The notes: a model not told the origin generated them from the sequence alone. 64,000 nucleotides of DNA from Gordionus sp. m RMFG-2023 (GCF_954871325.1 NC_088777.1:51770002-51834001); one strand, 5' to 3'; numbered from the stretch's first letter, positions 43,561 through 55,994 are shown. Translations and numbers: made by a program.

Positions 43561-45114
43561 CCTTTAATGCCAATGCAGGTTTATCCAAATAAGTTAGTTT
43601 CCATCTGATTTTTCTTCCCTATTCTTGTCGGTACTGTGCATCAATATTTGTTAGATTCATTTTTTTTATATCCGCCTTTATCACCTTTATCTATGTCATC
43701 TTAGACCTCTCTCAAAGTTTTGATCATCCTTCTTCCGTCGAGGTGGATCTCTTTACACAATCATCTTTTGCTTTTCGTTCCATATGCTTAAATCATCTTA
43801 GTCTGTTTCTTCTCATTACCACTCCAATCTCTTCTATTCCCATCCTTGCTCGCAATTCCCTGAAAGTTAACCTATCTCTCAATGATACCCCACACATCCA
43901 TCTAGTCATCTTCATCTCAGTTCTTTCCAATCTAGCTTTATGTACCACTTTCAATTGCCCACATTTTACAGCCATAAACTAAACAACTCCTCACACAGCT
44001 TACTTAAGCTTTTCCATTAACTTCAGATTGATTTTTTAATTGTTATATTAGATGACATCTTGAACTTATTTGAATTATTCAATTAACAACAGAATTCTCA
44101 CCTCCATCTGCGTTTAGCATGTCAGCGAAATAGCAAAACATTTCCCATTTTATCAGGGTTCACACATTGCCAATCCAAACATTTTTTTTCTACAATATCA
44201 ACATTATGTATCCTTTTTACGCCTGTTTTCAGTATTGCTACATCAGACTTCCTTATTTTCCACTTCCCCTTTGTATACAGAGATAATAATTCTTCTTCGC
44301 CAATCCTCAGGTATAGTTTTTGTGTGTGACAATTAGATTCCAGAAATTCGTTAGTCATTCAATCCCCAAGTCATCGGAACCTTTAAACATTTCTAATACT
44401 TCGTAATTTCATCCTTACCAGCCTTCACCATACATCTTTTACCTCTCACAAATAATTTTATTATCCCATTCATTCTTTGTTCAGAAGTTTTCCAGGTAGG
44501 TCATACAGATGTTCTTAATTCTATTATTATCGATCATCATTTTTCCTTCATATATTTTTCGCATCTGCTTTGCCCGGATCAATTTTTCCCTATCTTCTGC
44601 TAATTCCATGTCATTGGTATTACTTTCTTGACATTTCTCTTCGATTCTTTGTATGTATCTTTGTCACTATTTTTTAAGCTATTATATCATTTATTGTAAC
44701 GTTTCCGTTTTTCGTCCATAGCTTTCGTTGCCACGGAATTCCACCACCTGTATTCATATGTTTAGGCGGCCCTTTTGACTATCCACATATATCCTCAGTT
44801 ATCCTCAAAGGCTTTCTTCATGGGTTCCCGCTTGTCATTTACCCCAGATTCTTGTGCAACCTTCGCCTCTCTTATGGCCAATGTCGTATTAAATTGACGT
44901 CAACCACTATCCTCCTATAAATTTCAAACTTTCAGCCTTGGCAAAACTTTTTTTTACTGATTTTAGTGATCCTAATGCCTTTAAAAGTACGATCACTTAT
45001 AACTAATCGGTCCTGTTTAATACATTATTCCCCCGGTATTATTTTAACAATTTATACTATGCATCTATCACATCTTCTTACTAACAAATAATCTAGCACT
45101 ACCCAATTTGCAAG

Positions 45115-46140
45115 TAGGGAAGACCGGGGTACATTGAGTACAGGGGAACGTTAGGACATTCTAATTATAATTTGAGCTATTATTTTATAAGACTGGAAAT
45201 TTGAGCCTAACATAGATAATTTTGTCATACATGATTGGCTAAAAAAGATTTGAAAAATATTTAGTATTTTAATTTTTACAGAAGAAAATGTGTTTTGGCA
45301 TACCAAAAGTAATAAAAAATATTTGCAAACTTTATCGTTTATATTTATAAATAAAGCTTGCCAGATTTTCCCCACCTTATTCATAATTCAATAATATTTA
45401 TAATAATATTTTTAGCCTTTATTTACTAATTCGCGCTTATGAATATTTAAAGAAGAAATAAAGGTTATAACCCAATTTTTATTTTAAGTTAGGTATAATA
45501 TTATAAATAAATTTTTTAAAAATTGAAATAAATTTAGTGTCAATTTTTTTTATAAAATTGGCTTAAAAACTAGTTTCAACTAAAATCATAATAAATAGAT
45601 TTTAGGAAAGCCTAAACCCTATTTTCCAATCTGGCAAACTTTCAGAATCAATAAACATGAATTAATATGATTTTGGATGATATTTATAAAGTTAGTGGGC
45701 TCGGTCATAGTTGGTCATAGTACAGTTGGGACACGCCATTTTAGCTCATTTTATAAACAATTTTATAATTTTATTATTAATTTAGTATTGTGAATAATAA
45801 ATAATTAAATACTTATCTTTCACTATGTTTATGATTAAAAAAAAAATTTTTTACATTTTTTTCTTTACAATTTTTTTTTCGCCAAAATAAATTTCCTAAA
45901 TTTTGCTAAAATTTTTTTTTATATAGTTATTGATTATGAATTATAATATTATCAATAAAATCATATGTGTCATAGTCTCTAGTCTTACTGGATTACTGAT
46001 TTTAAATTTTTAAATTTATTTAGACCTCTATTTCACGAGTGTCCCAACTATCACATATGTGTGTATACAGATTAGTCTACTAATATTAAAATTACTAAGG
46101 TTTGAACGAAAAGTGTCCCAACCATCCCCGCTCTCCCCTA
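45115..46140. mobile_element. Non-autonomous TIR element inserted in the LINE endonuclease
   Basis: The left end TAGGGAAGACCGGGGTA and the reverse complement of the right end, TAGGGGAGAGCGGGGAT, match well. Second inner blocks GTTAGGACATT and AAGTGTCCCAACC also mirror each other. The interior is AT-rich without a transposase frame; a further GTGTCCCAACTATC copy lies at 46040. Removing it rejoins the LINE reading NTIFKK...VVLDYLLVRR. TA at both borders would suit a TA target duplication. Confidence 0.75.
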
Positions 46141-46741
46141 CATCAGCTTCTGATTATTTCTTAAATATCGTATTAGAAACAATCAAATCCATAGCATTAT
46201 CAAAACTGTCTCCCCTTCCAGATTCCTCGCCCGAAACTAAATCTCCCATGTACTCAATCATAACCCAAACTACTCGCTCCCACATTCCCATTTAGATCAC
46301 CAGCTAGATCCTCTCTTTATGACAGTCTCGATGTCGCCTCCAATCGACTGTTACAAAATGCATTTTACACTTCTTCACTTCTGCCAACCTGAGGCTTATA
46401 TTGAGATATTATAGCATAGCTTTTTACCAAAGATCATCTTGATAATCATTATCGTGCTACTTAGTCTTCCTACTTCTATTACATTGTCCATCCATTTCTC
46501 AGCAACAAATTAATCAACGTCAGTTTTACCGTCATTATTTCCTTTTCGGAAAACTTTCTATTTGTTTGTCAATCATTTTTGCACCATTACCCCATCTGGT
46601 CTCTTGTATGCGACATATTGCAATCTATGCAGTGTACATCGATCACTTCTCCCGCCCTTCCTCTCATTCTCCTTGCATTCCACATCGCTATTCTTCCTTT
46701 GACTAATAGACTGGTTTCTTAACATTTTACGGTCGTTTATG

Positions 46742-46749
46742 GTCTTCAT
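46742..46749. repeat. Left 8-bp target-site duplication of the 1373-bp hAT
   Basis: GTCTTCAT, identical to 48123-48130 on the other side of the element. Confidence 0.93.
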
Positions 46750-48122
46750 TAGGGATGTAAATTCCCCGGGAAACTATATTTCGGGGAAATTTCCCGGGAA
46801 ATTTGGGGAAAAAACGGGAAATAATGGGGAAAAAACGGGAAACTATCTTTTTTATAATACTTTACAGGTCAATATTGATTTTTTTTTATGTTTTATTGAA
46901 AATATATAGATTATAAACATTATAATTAAACAAATATAAAATTATTTTCAACTAATTTGCAATTACTTTACATGTTTTATTTGAAATGTTATATATAGAC
47001 TAAATAATATTTAAACAATTAATTTTGAATAGTTAATTATCTTCGTTTGAAGATGAAAATGATTCCAGATCAGAGCTTGAAATTCTGGAATCCAGCAATT
47101 TGTCATTTTCAGAAATTTCCTTTCCCATAAAATGTAGATTGGCTCTTATATAAACTAATTTTTTTATTCTATTTCTAGATTTAGAATGAATATTTCCAAA
47201 GGGGGACCATATTCTTTCGGATGCTGCACTTGTTGGTGGTACTGATAAAATTCGTATGGCTAGGGTCGATATGTATTGATTGCAACATAGACCTAATAAA
47301 ATATTAAATAACATAATTTTAAGATTAGAAAAAGAGTTAAGTTATTGTTTACAGAAATATAAAAGTATTTAACCTTTCCACCAACTCACTGGATCTGTAA
47401 ATGATGCGCCTTGCCAAAGACTTGCTATATTAAAAAAATCTTCCCTTGCACGATATATGGATAGGTTTCCTATTACTCTTGCAATATCTAAATCTAGATA
47501 TCCAGAAAATCGGTTAATAATATCCAACCCCTTTGCTACTTCATTGTCTCTTAAATTAAATCCGTAAAACCTTGGGTCAAATATATGAGCAGCATAATGA
47601 ATGTCCCGACAACAAAAATTTTTTCGGCTTTCGATAAACTGCTCTATTATCTAAAATCTAGCTCTGCCACAATATATTTGATATGGTTTTATAAGCGTTA
47701 AATGTCTCCCTGACATGAATAAACGCTTGAGGGACATCAGATAATTAACATGACTTAAAATTTCATATATTATTTATAATTTTCATTGGTATTTATTTAT
47801 AATATAAATATACTTTTCAGACTAGCTATTTAATTTTAACAAGTATCTTCTAAAATTTTGCAAATGTAAATAGGGAAATTGACATAATTCAAAAACAAAA
47901 CACAATTATAATTTATGATATGACACGAGGAAAAAATGATTTTATAAAATCTAATAAAAATCGTATTTATTTTATCATAAGATCATTTTCAAAATTGGGA
48001 AACTGTTAATATTATAAAAATCATGTTGATTTAAGCAAAAAAAACCTATTATAAAAATTGGGGAAACTGGCCCGGGAAAATTCCCGGGAAATATGGGAAA
48101 TTTCCCCTGTCTTACATCCCTA
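46750..48122 (-). mobile_element. hAT-superfamily DNA transposon, 1373 bp, internally deleted
   Basis: Termini TAGGGATGTAA and TTACATCCCTA are perfect inverted repeats, followed inward by CCGGGAAA-type repeats (GGAAATTTCCCGGGAAAT left, CCCGGGAAAATTCCCGGG right). The 8-bp direct repeat GTCTTCAT flanks both sides exactly, the hAT hallmark and a sign of recent insertion into the LINE. Only the C-terminal end of the transposase remains (see 47033-47640). The N-terminal BED finger and first catalytic region are absent, so the copy depends on transposase made elsewhere. Confidence 0.95.
47033..47640 (-). pseudogene. hAT transposase C-terminal part, two exons
   Basis: The first piece (about 47640-47375) reads FIESRKNFCCRDIHYAAHIF, DPRFYGFNL and ASFTDPVSWW. 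A short intron with GT (GTTAAATAC) and AG borders separates it from 47305-47033, which carries LAIRILSVPPTSAASERIWS and FGNIHSKSRNRIKKLVYIR, the hAT dimerisation domain, and ends in an acidic tail. The domain itself is open, but about two thirds of a full transposase is missing, so it is counted as a fragment of the element at 46750-48122. Confidence 0.85.
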
Positions 48123-48130
48123 GTCTTCAT
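48123..48130. repeat. Right 8-bp target-site duplication of the 1373-bp hAT
   Basis: GTCTTCAT directly after the right terminal inverted repeat. Confidence 0.93.
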
Positions 48131-48312
48131 ATGCTTCGTTTTCAAGAATCAGTGTTTCACAAGGTTTCCCATCTTTTTTTTGTCACATAATCATATTCTA
48201 TCCAACCACAGGAACACTTCAATTTCTATTAGCCGCTAGAAGGCATTGTCACTCTGCCACTGCAATGAGGCTAATGATAAGATTTTGGAGGAGTGTATTT
48301 GACTAAATATAT

Positions 48313-48547
48313 TGTTATATTTGAAAACTTATTTTTATTTGAATATGATATTTATTATATTATATTAAGGTTCTAAGCTTTATTATCATATGCCTTATAA
48401 TTTGAATAGTTATTTTTTATCACTTTGTATAAGAAATTAACATATTAAATTTTGTCTATAAAAGAACCAGTATTTAAAACAAAGTCATTGTTTTACTTCA
48501 AAATATTACTGATTCAAATTCTATTACTTCTCAGTGTTATTATAACA
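48313..48547 (+). repeat. 5' LTR of a Ty3/gypsy-like retrotransposon
   Basis: Runs from TGTTATATTTGAAAACTTA to TTATTATAACA (TG...CA). The same sequence is found, split, at 50246-51659: the GATATTTATTATATTATATT block, then CTATAAAAGAACCA, CTTCAAAATATTACT and TTACTTCTCAGT. A TATA-like TATAAAAG sits within it. Confidence 0.75.
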
Positions 48548-50245
48548 AATTGGAGATGAGAGTTAAAAATGAAGATAATTACAAATGTTCAAATAGCACT
48601 ACAGGAGGGAGAAATTTTGGAAATAATATTTATCTAGATTTAAAAATTTTTGTATACCCGTAAAAATAAGTGAAGAGATATAAAAATTTTCCCTATTTCT
48701 AACTAGCCTATGTCTAAAAACCTATTGAATAATGTATGATATCTCTGCACCTGCTGAGCCAGAAGAAAAATCTTCTAGAACTAATTGATATTCTCAAAAG
48801 ATACTTGATTTCAAAAACTAATTCTATAATCCAAAGGTGAAAATTCGCGACCTCCAAACAAGAGGAAAACTAATCTATACTCAATTTGCACAAAGACTAA
48901 AACATTTAGCAATTAACTGCTCATTTGGTGATACGTTAGATCATGCTTTACGATGCAAAACATTTTTAATCAGATTGAACAACAAGATATTCTCTATAAT
49001 GGATATGAAGGATGCATATTTACAGCTCGAACTAGATGCCGAGTCATAAAATTTTATCCGTGATTAATACATCTTTTTGCATTTAGCAATATAATAGATT
49101 ACCATTCGGAGTCTCGTCTTCTCCTGCCATATTTCAAAAAGCCCTAGATTCATAATTAAACAACGATACAGACACATGTGCTTTTCTTGAATGATGTTAT
49201 TGTTGGAGGAATAAATTCCGCCGAACATGATGTAAATTTACGGAGAGTTACTAAAAATACTACAACAATAATTGGAAATGTTTTTTAAGGCAAAGGAAAT
49301 AGAATATCTAGGGCACATAATAAATGGGGATGGAATACAACGAACAAACATGTAACAGCTATAATGAATACGCCTAAACCAGAAAATATAAAAGAATTAC
49401 AAGCATTTGTTGGACTCCTTACGTAATCATCGTTTCATTCCGAATTTTGCAACAAAGGCACAGTCACTATATAATCTATTGCAAGAATAAATATTTGATG
49501 GATCTGGTCAGAAGTTCATGTTAACGCATTTCTGGATTTAGAAGACAACTTCCTTGACGCTCTTCCCCTAACGCCTTATATTTAATCAGGTCCATTAATT
49601 CTTGCCGTCGTCAATTTATGGCCTGGGCGAAGTTTTATCTCATAATTTTACCGGACAATTGGGCCTATTGCATTCGCTCCAAGGGTACTCTAAAAAGCTC
49701 AACAAAATTATTCTCAATTAAAGAAAAAAAATATTAGTAACAAAAGTTTAAAAATTATGTGCAAAAGAATTCGAGAAACAATTTCCCATATCGCAATACT
49801 CTTACATGCAGCAACAGCAGTTACTCTAGCATCATTATTAAAAAAGGAGTCCTTAGGACCCTTTTCGAAATTAAAACATGAAGGATTTAAGGACAAATTA
49901 GTAAGCAAGGAACTAAAAACTTTTCAAGATAAAGCTAAGGTGTGGATAAAGAATTTAAGAGTCCAAACAAAAAAAATAGCCAGTTGGTTACCAGGAGAAA
50001 TAAGATCGAGTTAGTTCAACCAAATATATTATATCGTCTTAAGGGATAGAGATAAGACTTTACGAATAAGGATACTACGACACTAACCAGGAAAATATAA
50101 GGAAAAAGTGTGTTGAGCTCCCAACTCAATTACCTGCAACGGAATTACTGATAACGAATGAACATCATGCTGAAATAAGTAAATTTTTCACGTTCCACCC
50201 TACAAGAAACCGAAAACTACCGCTAAGATTTGATGAAGAATATAA
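48548..50245 (+). mobile_element. Internal region of a decayed Ty3/gypsy-like retrotransposon
   Basis: Pieces in pol order: a gag-like stretch (QFAQRLKHLAINCSFGDTL) joined in the same frame (48837-49049) to a reverse-transcriptase stretch (FSIMDMKDAYLQLELD). Then come RLPFGVSSSPAIFQKAL at about 49100, KEIEYLGHIINGDGI and ELQAFVGLL at about 49300-49430, and RFIPNFATKAQSLYNLLQE. RNase H-like remains (ILAV, TLKSSTKLFSIKEK) follow at 49600-49720. The integrase C-terminal part KVWIKNLRVQTKKIASWLPG is in an open frame ending at 50014. Frames are broken by stops and shifts, and protease and the integrase core are missing. Confidence 0.75.
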
Positions 50246-51659
50246 TGTTATATTTGAAAACTTATCGTTATTTGAAATATGATATTTATTATATTATATT
50301 AACGTCCTAAGTTTTATTATTGTACATATACGCCTTTATAATTTAAATAGTCATTTTTTTATCATATTATTTTAAATACCCGAGACAACTTTCCCTCTCT
50401 GCCTTTATCCCATCTCGTCTTGCTGCACAATCTATCATCGATAATGGATCCACTCCTTCAGACACTGACCTCTTACAAGCCTTCACCATCTGGGACAGCA
50501 ACTGCTCACCCACCCTTTGTCGTCTGGCTTTCAGCATTCAGAAAGACTGGGATGCTCCTCTGATCGCACATTCCGTTGAATACCTTATTTTGAACAGGCC
50601 CTTTGAGGACAATCCCAATAATTTATATGCAAGCTCAGGTTACGAATGGCTTGAAGTCGTCCCCAGTTCCAACCTAGGCCTTCTCTTGTCTGGAGAACAA
50701 CTACGCATTTCCATAGCCTCCGCCTTGGCTGTAATGCCGTGGTTCTCTCCATTTGCATTGACTGTGGCCATCCCATTGAATCAAAAGCTTACCATCCCTT
50801 GCACTGCAAGTTCTCCCATGGACGACAACCGCGCCATAAATCTATTAACAACATCCTCCTAGCTGCCTATTAAAAAGTTAATATCCCATCCATCCTCGAA
50901 CCAATGGGCCTCTCAAACGAAAACGCCATACGCCCTGATGGCATATCTCTCATTCCCTGCACTAATGGTCTCCCACTTGCTAGGGACCATACCTGTGTCG
51001 ATTTTACCGCCAAGTCCAACCTCTCATTTTCTGCCATCGAAAAGGCCGAAATCCTAAAAAAAAACAAAGATGCTTGCCTCACTAATACCGTGTTTATCCC
51101 CAATCGTTACCAATACCCTTTGCATGTTCGGAAGTGATGCTCTCAATTTCATTAAAACTATAGGAAAAAAAAATAATAAGGCAGATCTCAGGGGACCCCA
51201 ACGAAGGATTTTACCTTTGTCAGCTGATTTCCCTGGAAATCTGCCTGTCCAATTTTTTAAGCATTCACTCTTCTCTAGGGTGATTTGTACACTTCTTTTT
51301 TTAACATTTTATAAATTTTTTTATCCCATTTCTCTTTTATACATACATAATTCATATTTTTTATATATTATTAGTTTTTATTTATATATATATATATTTT
51401 TAATTATAATTCGTAAATGAAAAATTTGTGAAAATTTGTTTTTTTATAATAATAAAAATAAATTTAAATATTTAAAAAAAAAAAAAAACTTAACATAGTT
51501 TAAATTTTATTTTATAATTTGAAAATATACATTTTTTTATTATTATATCACTTTGTAATAAGAAAATTGACAACATAAGTTGTGGCTATAAAAGAACCAA
51601 TATTTTACTTCAAAATATTACTAATTCAAAATCTAATTACTTCTCAGTTTCTCAAAACA
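50246..51659 (+). repeat. 3' LTR, split by a retroelement insertion
   Basis: Starts TGTTATATTTGAAAACTTAT like the 5' LTR, breaks off near 50382 and resumes at about 51511 with TTTATAATTTGAAAATATAC. It ends at CTCAAAACA. The stretch around TTTATAATTT and CATTTTTTTAT is present on both sides of the insertion, suggesting a target duplication. Confidence 0.7.
50385..51488 (+). mobile_element. 5'-truncated non-LTR retroelement with poly(A) tail
   Basis: GC-richer than all its neighbours. It encodes, with frameshifts, a helical stretch with QSIIDNGSTPSDTDLLQAF, then CIDCGHPIESKAYHPLHCKF (Cys/His cluster) and RQPRHKSINNILLAA. After a break come NIPSILEPMGLSNENAIRPD and the continuation DGISLIPCTNG...RDHTCVDF. 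This is the same domain order as on the minus strand at 14400-14800. The 3' end is A-rich and finishes in a run of about sixteen A (51473-51488), as expected for target-primed reverse transcription. No reverse transcriptase is left, so the 5' truncation is severe. Confidence 0.72.
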
Positions 51660-52799
51660 TCATATATATTTTATATATTATAATACGAGTTTTATTAAAC
51701 AATTAATAAATGTTTTTTTTAAAATAGGAATTTTATCAAAAAAATGCACAAATGGATTAATTTTAACACTATTAGAGTAAAACCACTATTAGAAATTACA
51801 TTTAATTTACGACCTTGAAATGGAAAATAATAATAATTTTTTTTCATCCTTTTGAAAATTTTAATATTTTCTCGTAAGGGGCGCTGTGCAAACAAATTTT
51901 GCAACAATTACATTATAGAAAGCTTTTCAATAGAGGTATATTTATTTTTAAAATTATATTTGGTAAAATTAAAGTGTAAATTTTTCTTGTTTATAGATTT
52001 AGATTAATGAAAAAAAAACTAAAAATTAATTTGCGATATTAAAAAAAAAAATCGTTTATTTTTTGAAATTCAAAAGATTTTAATATGATTTACCGATGAT
52101 ATTTTGATTTTAATAAATTATTTAAAAAATTTTTCTCCGTTATCGCTTCAAAGATTTATCGAAAACAATTTCTATAGATTTTATTCGTAAAATCTACAAA
52201 AAAGAAATACAATTTTTAAATATTAAATTTACATTAATCAAAATTATTAGCAATTTTATCTAATAAAAAAATATTATGCATGTTCACCCATGACACAAAG
52301 GTGAGCCACCCTTTTATTTAACCGAAAAACATCTAACCCTATTATCTATTTATTTTTGTAAATAAGAATAATATTATACCAAAATTATTTATAAACTTAA
52401 ACGTTGGAATTACAACAAGTAAACTCTTATCATCCCAAGAGGAAGTTATATAGCTTACTTACACACTAACTATCCACTCGTTGAAACATAAATAACACCT
52501 ACTATATAAAGAGACTATAATTTAAATAATCCGATTACTCCTCAATGAGTCCCTCATTACTCTCCAATGAGAAAGGAGATATAGGGTGTATCGAATCTCA
52601 AAGAAAAACAAAAGGAATTTTATATAAGAGATTAATTTGAAGGCGACATAAATTTGGACGCTATATAATTGAGGGAAAATTTAACGGGAAATAAGAGAAT
52701 GTTTTATCAAAAAATATTTGGAAACTTATTTATTAAACAAAATATGATTCGATTATTTGATTTATTATCTTCGTGGATAATAACGGGATTTTGGATATA

Positions 52800-53720
52800 T
52801 AAAATAGAGCAATTTAAGCTTGTGTGCAAGGTAATGTAAGTCCCGGCAACACAATTTTTCCAGTGTTTTTTTTTAAAAAATAATGTTGTTCGATCTCTAT
52901 AATTTCGTTTCGTAATAGAATCTCCCTAATAGGAATAAATGCCTTGAGGAATGCCAAACAAATTTGATTAATCTACCTCCCGCTAGCTCTATTTGTGTAG
53001 AAATAACTTTATAAAATTGTATAACCTTTGCAAGTATCATTTTTTTTTTTAAACTTCATTATCAAGATGAATAAGTCTCTCATCTTCTATAAAATATGGA
53101 GTTATTGCCTCAAAAATATTTTCATATTTAACAGACTATTAATCACCAATACTATACTTTCCAGACTCGCTAGGCAAATTTAATTAAAAAATCCTATTTT
53201 TTATCTTTAAGTTGTTTATTTTTTACTTGTATGTAAAAGAGTGTTAAATTTTACGTATTTTATAATACTTGGCATTTGCTTCTAAAATTTAAATTGGCAA
53301 TACTTGCTACCTTCTTTAAATTCAAAATAAGTCCACGAGTTGCAGACCCTATGCATTTCGATAATTGGATATTTATTTCTCGAAAGTGGCCCAGTCTTTA
53401 CTTGCATTATCCTTTATTATGATGTTAACTTGTGTTTCCTATTTCCTCATTTACTTTAATAAATTCACTAGATATATTATATTCTTCCTTATGCATATTG
53501 GTACCTGTTTCAATTAATTTATAGAAAATGGGATTTTCTTATAAAAATTTATGATACATTCCACTCTTAAATTTGTCCATCCATCATTAATAAGGGATCA
53601 AATTTTTATTCTTATCTTATCTTTCGGTGACTATATCTCGTATCCTTTTATATTCACTGTTCAACAAATTTTAACGAGTGGATATCTTTGAGAGCATTTC
53701 AAATGCTCGTTTTTAAAGAT
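52800..53720 (-). pseudogene. Decayed hAT transposase copy (related to 46750-48122)
   Basis: The minus strand gives broken pieces: NGWTNLRVECIINF near 53590, then VNIIIKDNASKDWATFEK near 53400 (the hAT DNAS motif) and YRNA*GLQLVDLF. At 52810-52960 the nucleotide sequence matches the transposon at 47590-47740 (AAGTCCCGGCAACA, ATCTCCCTAATAGGAATAAA, GCCTTGAGG). This copy covers the N-terminal half that the younger element lacks. No clear terminal inverted repeats were found. Confidence 0.6.
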
Positions 53721-54063
53721 TGAAATAATTTGTTCCCAATACACGTTGCCTTATGGATAAACGGAATAATTTAACATAAATAAAGGCTATTGTTAAAATT
53801 ATCAATATATAATTGGTATTAGTTAAATTAAAATTAGAAGACGAAGTAGTTGGCCTTACCTTATCGTGTATCAACTTTAATCTTTAATCCCACTCCTTAT
53901 TCCTATTTCAGTGATTTTTAAAAAATTTAAATATTGTTATAAGAGATATAAATGATATATTTGTATACTATCTTTGTTTATTTATCATAAATATTTTTGT
54001 ACAAGTTTTATTTATAAAATTTAAAGATGTTCATAAATAAGTATCATATCGGCCACTGACTGA

Positions 54064-54245
54064 TTAAAAAAAAATTGAGGGCGGTCTAGGGGGGTCACGC
54101 TGCTTATTTGGCGCGAAATGTTTGAAAAGATCGTTGGCGGAGTGCCACGCCACGCTTGAACGAAGCGTAACCCGGAACAGAGAAAAGGAGGTTTGGAGGC
54201 GTTTTAAATCTACCAGAATCGAATGATTTTTTTTTTTACCTTGCA
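54064..54245. other. GC-rich island of unknown origin
   Basis: A sharp GC-rich patch (GGCGGTCTAGGGGGGTCACG, CGGAGTGCCACGCCACGC, GCGTAACCCGGAACAG) in very AT-rich DNA, with a short open frame on the minus strand. No recognisable motif; it may be a fragment of an imported element. Confidence 0.35.
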
Positions 54246-54350
54246 ACCCTATTCGAGAATATTCTGATGTCGTTATTTTACGGTGATTAGATTTAAATAT
54301 TACGTTATATATATAATGGAATGATATATTTTATGGGTTCGGTAAAGATT

Positions 54351-54509
54351 TAGTGTTGTTAACTAATTCAATATTCCATTCAGATAGGTAACAAAGGTCT
54401 AGACACATATATACTAACGAAATCTCTAGTCTTAGGGCATTTTCTGGCTAAAACGTTGAGTTAGCCGTTTTAATAAATCGGCTCAAAATGAGCCTGTTTA
54501 ACAACGTTA
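54351..54509. repeat. Foldback repeat, left arm deleted
   Basis: TAGTGTTGTTAACTAATTCA joins directly to CATTCAGATAGG; the right arm CGGCTCAAAATGAGCC and GTTTAACAACGTTA is complete. Confidence 0.8.
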
Positions 54510-55994
54510 CTGATAATGATGTAATTTATGTAATGATTATAATAATAATCTTAATAAATAACTTATGAGATTATTTATTGATCTTAATGCTCGCAACTAC
54601 GAATATCGATAAGGCAAAGGATAAAGTTTCGAGAAAATAAAGTATAAAAACGAGGTATCAACTTTTTTGCCTAGAATTAATAATCATAACGTGAACTTTA
54701 TTTTGCATTCGCGGTCAGTTTGTAATTTCTAAATTGATCTTATCTTTATAACACATTAATTTTTTGTATAATTTTATTTTGATTATTTATGGGAGAAAAA
54801 AAAATACAGTAAAAAAAAAAGAAAGAATATTTTGTATTTATTAAGTAACCTGGTAGTAATGCTTTCATTTGTCCGAGCTTAACAAATAATGTGCTTCTGT
54901 GAGGTGAAAATCAATTAGATTATAAATAATTGCAAAATTTTGTAATAATTAATATTACATTTTTTAAGTAATTATTCCCATCTCCGCTAAACCCGATATT
55001 TCATAAAAATCTAATTTTCCTGCATTAACACCCCCCCCCCCCCCCACCCTGTTTATTTTTGATGAGGGGTTTCAGTTATGATATTTATATATGATATATT
55101 TTCTTATAATTGTTAATTATTATGGTTAAATTTAAGACATCGCTTATAATATGCTACGATTAAATTTTTTTTTTTTCAAACAAATAGGCATATATTTTGA
55201 TTTGGTATTTTAAAGGTTAAAATTTGCATTTTACCCACTTAAGTAGGTTCCATAATCTTATTTTATCATTATAATATTAAAGATTTTATTTTAAAAAAAA
55301 ATAATTTAACTAATAAAATTGTTTTTTAAGTTCAAAAATGGATTAGATACATTTTGTATAGGGGGGGGGGGATTAAATAACAAATAACGAAATAAAATCT
55401 TAGGCAATTTTATTTTAAACTAACGGGTTACATTTTGAAATTGGCTTATAATTTACAGGTTATTTTGTAATAAAAATATTTTCTTTTTGTGTTAAAGAGA
55501 ATATTAAATATTTTTATAATTATCCAAAATTGCATTTCAGAACTTATAATAATTCCTTTTTTTTCCAATAAACACATAATTTAATTTAAATTATAATGTT
55601 AATGTGAATAAATAGATTGGTGTAGATTAATTCTTTTGTGGATAAAAAAATATATAAAATCTAATCAAATCTAACAAGACAGAAAGGTTGATTTTCAAAA
55701 TTTAAATAATTCTCATCATTTTATTTATCGCTAAACATAATAAAATATAGTGATTGCTTTTTAGCTTTCTTTACTAAATTCTGATGTTATTTTTATTTTA
55801 TTTTTTTTTAAAAAAAAAATATTTGCTTTTAATTATTATTTTTTTTAAAAAATAATTATTCGCATTATATAATATATAAATTTGGAAAAAATTTATTTTT
55901 ATATCGGATTATAAGAATTAATTAAAAGCGAAAAATAGTCCAATATTTTATAATAAATAATAGGTACAAGTTCTCAAACACACAAAAAAAATAA
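54510..55994. other. Gene-free stretch upstream of the GPCR
   Basis: AT-rich with long homopolymers (C-runs at about 55029, G-run at 55362). The receptor promoter should lie here; no convincing core element was seen. Confidence 0.6.

Larger units (their letters stand above)
43570..48290 (-). mobile_element. Degenerate LINE-type non-LTR retrotransposon, interrupted twice
   Basis: Minus-strand pieces appear in order. At about 46440-46150 is an endonuclease start with IIKMIFGKKLCYNISISASG, AGDLNGNVG and VSNTIFKK; at 45110-45000, VVLDYLLVRRCDR; at 44900-44720, REAKVAQESGVNDK and YRWWNS; at 44358-44122, a reverse-transcriptase-like piece. At 43975-43660 is the RT tail with RTEMKMTRWMCGVSLRDRL, IGVVMRRNRLR, VKRSTST and VIKADIKK, followed by YRQE*GRKIRW. 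Stops and frameshifts run throughout. The endonuclease is split exactly by the element at 45115-46140. The hAT at 46750-48122 sits in the 5' part, where LINE-like sequence resumes at 48131. Family by motif: a CR1/craniofacial-protein-2-like LINE; exact clade not determined. Confidence 0.75.
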
